Positions 6,419 to 7,240 of a stretch of 7,240 bases of DNA are shown one piece after another. Below the pieces are notes generated by a model that ran no database searches, had not been told where the DNA came from, and saw only the letters and a list, made by a program, of their open reading frames with translations. Positions within the stretch are counted from its first letter, which is position 1, and each line of letters starts with the position of its first letter. This stretch comes from Oscillospiraceae bacterium. Its GTDB lineage: Bacteria > Bacillota > Clostridia > Oscillospirales > Ruminococcaceae. Location: NCBI GenBank assembly GCA_016295545.1, contig JAEDLA010000069.1:1-7240 (forward strand), read 5' to 3'. Both the position numbers and the translations under genes were made by a program.

Positions 6419-6469
6419 TTTGCATATCTGCTCCGTCAATCCCACTGAAATTAATGAAAAGAGTGAATT

Positions 6470-6805
6470 ATGAGTATTTATAACTGTCCTCACTGCGGTG
6501 AGAAAAGCTTTAATCCGCTGACAAAAGCTTTTGCCGGTCAGCTCAATTCAAAGGGCAAGGTCTGTCCGAAATGCGGACGGCGATGCGTAAACGGCAAGGG
6601 TGCTACCATTTTCAACGCTGTTTACTGCTCCATTGCATTTATAGGTGTTGTGTTCACTTACCTGAAAGCTCCCACCATTGAATGGCTGTCATACTATGAG
6701 CTTTTTGTGGTACTCGGACTGCTTGCTTCAATGTACATCGTCCCCAAGCTTGCCAACGCCTTTTTCTTCAAAATGGCTCAGGCTATCCGTATCCAGTCGT
6801 CGTGA
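6470..6805 (+). CDS. Small zinc-ribbon protein with two predicted membrane helices
   Basis: This 111-residue protein is unassigned. Its N-terminus has paired knuckles CPHCG (6-10) and CPKCG (32-36), a classic four-cysteine zinc ribbon, with an extra Cys at 39. Two hydrophobic segments follow (about 48-66, IFNAVYCSIAFIG; about 73-95, YYELFVVLGLLASMYIV), separated by a short polar loop. That predicts a hairpin membrane protein with the zinc ribbon, and probably the C-terminus, in the cytoplasm. The ATG at 6470 has only a weak purine-rich site (AAAAGAG, about 6457-6463). It lies 51 bases after lepA, and its TGA overlaps the hemW start, so the three genes look co-transcribed. Function is unknown. 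Zinc-ribbon membrane proteins of this kind are scattered through Firmicutes without a common role. Confidence 0.8.
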   Translation: MSIYNCPHCGEKSFNPLTKAFAGQLNSKGKVCPKCGRRCVNGKGATIFNAVYCSIAFIGVVFTYLKAPTIEWLSYYELFVVLGLLASMYIVPKLANAFFFKMAQAIRIQSS

Positions 6806-7240
6806 CAGATTCTCTCGGACTATATTTTCATGTTCCTTTCTGCGGAAAAAAGTGCGGCTATTGTGACTTTTATTCAGAGCCTTATAAAAAATCAGGCGCA
6901 GAAAGCTACGTTGAAGCCGTTCTGCGCAATATAAACCATTATTCCGAACCGGAAAGAACTGTCGATACTGTTTATTTCGGCGGCGGTACCCCCTCCCTGC
7001 TGTCTCCGTTACAGCTTGACCGCATATTATCGGCTGTACGTCGCTATTTCAGCCTTGAAAGCTCTGCAGAAATCACCCTTGAAGCCAATCCCGGTACCCT
7101 TACTGCGGATAAGCTGAAAATGCTCCGTGAAACAGGCATAAACCGGCTTTCCATAGGTGTTCAGAGCCTTGACGAAAATGAACTGAAGCTTTTGGGAAGA
7201 ACACATTCTCCACAACGTGCTGTAAAAGCTGTTGAGGACG
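6802..7240 (+). CDS. hemW: HemW, radical SAM heme chaperone (5' part)
   Basis: The first 146 codons are present and the gene continues past the window; family members run to about 380 residues. HemW proteins were long annotated as oxygen-independent coproporphyrinogen oxidase but bind heme and deliver it to respiratory proteins. The radical SAM cluster motif CGKKCGYC (C14, C18, C21) is followed by Asp-Phe. Genuine HemN has a further Cys at that second position (CxC), so this supports HemW over HemN. YFGGGTPSLL (58-67) supplies the SAM-binding GGGTP. EANPGT (94-99) and RLSIGVQSL (115-123) follow as expected. The start is GTG at 6802, which overlaps the preceding TGA as GTGA. No Shine-Dalgarno site precedes it, which points to translational coupling. 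The lepA-hemW neighbourhood is conserved in many Firmicutes and often leads to hrcA-grpE-dnaK. Confidence 0.93.
   Translation, partial: MTDSLGLYFHVPFCGKKCGYCDFYSEPYKKSGAESYVEAVLRNINHYSEPERTVDTVYFGGGTPSLLSPLQLDRILSAVRRYFSLESSAEITLEANPGTLTADKLKMLRETGINRLSIGVQSLDENELKLLGRTHSPQRAVKAVED

Noticed and set aside
6454..6483. ATG at 6454 opening a short frame just before the zinc-ribbon gene
   Set aside because: It stops after nine codons in another frame and has no binding site. The ATG at 6470 leads directly into the CPHCG motif.

Overview
The window looks like chromosomal DNA of a clostridial Firmicute, most likely a Ruminococcus-like member of the Oscillospiraceae. This rests on the greA-lysS and lepA-hemW pairings, purine-rich Shine-Dalgarno sites, TTG and GTG starts on housekeeping genes, and textbook vegetative promoters. 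The genus is an inference from gene content and style, not from a search.

Positions 1-1340 form an AT-rich accessory block. It opens with a long hairpin (31-80) that probably ends transcription from both sides. Two minus-strand genes follow: a 150-residue protein I do not recognise (134-586) and a SUKH (SMI1/KNR4-like) protein (709-1191), a fold best known from bacterial toxin-immunity proteins. Each gene sits behind its own copy of an approximately 85-bp direct repeat (615-699 and 1251-1334). Each copy carries a perfect TTGACA-17 bp-TATAAT promoter pointing at its gene. The block therefore reads as two promoter-plus-gene cassettes in tandem.

Positions 1347-3570 hold a housekeeping transcription unit on the plus strand: a consensus promoter, greA (transcript-cleavage factor), lysS (class II lysyl-tRNA synthetase, probable TTG start) and a GC-rich hairpin. 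The hairpin lies directly ahead of the ribosome binding site of a 306-residue bitopic membrane protein (3591-4511) of unknown function. That gene has no visible promoter of its own, so it probably depends on read-through from greA-lysS.

Positions 4507-7240 hold a second plus-strand unit. An imperfect palindrome and an extended -10 promoter precede lepA (elongation factor 4, TTG start). Then come a small zinc-ribbon protein with two predicted membrane helices (6470-6805) and the first 146 codons of hemW (radical SAM heme chaperone). hemW starts at a GTG overlapping the preceding stop and runs off the window.

The housekeeping genes are ordinary. The parts worth a second look are the duplicated promoter cassettes with the SUKH gene and its unknown neighbour, and the two uncharacterised membrane proteins embedded in the translation-gene units. 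No RNA genes, CRISPR arrays, transposases or phage genes were seen.
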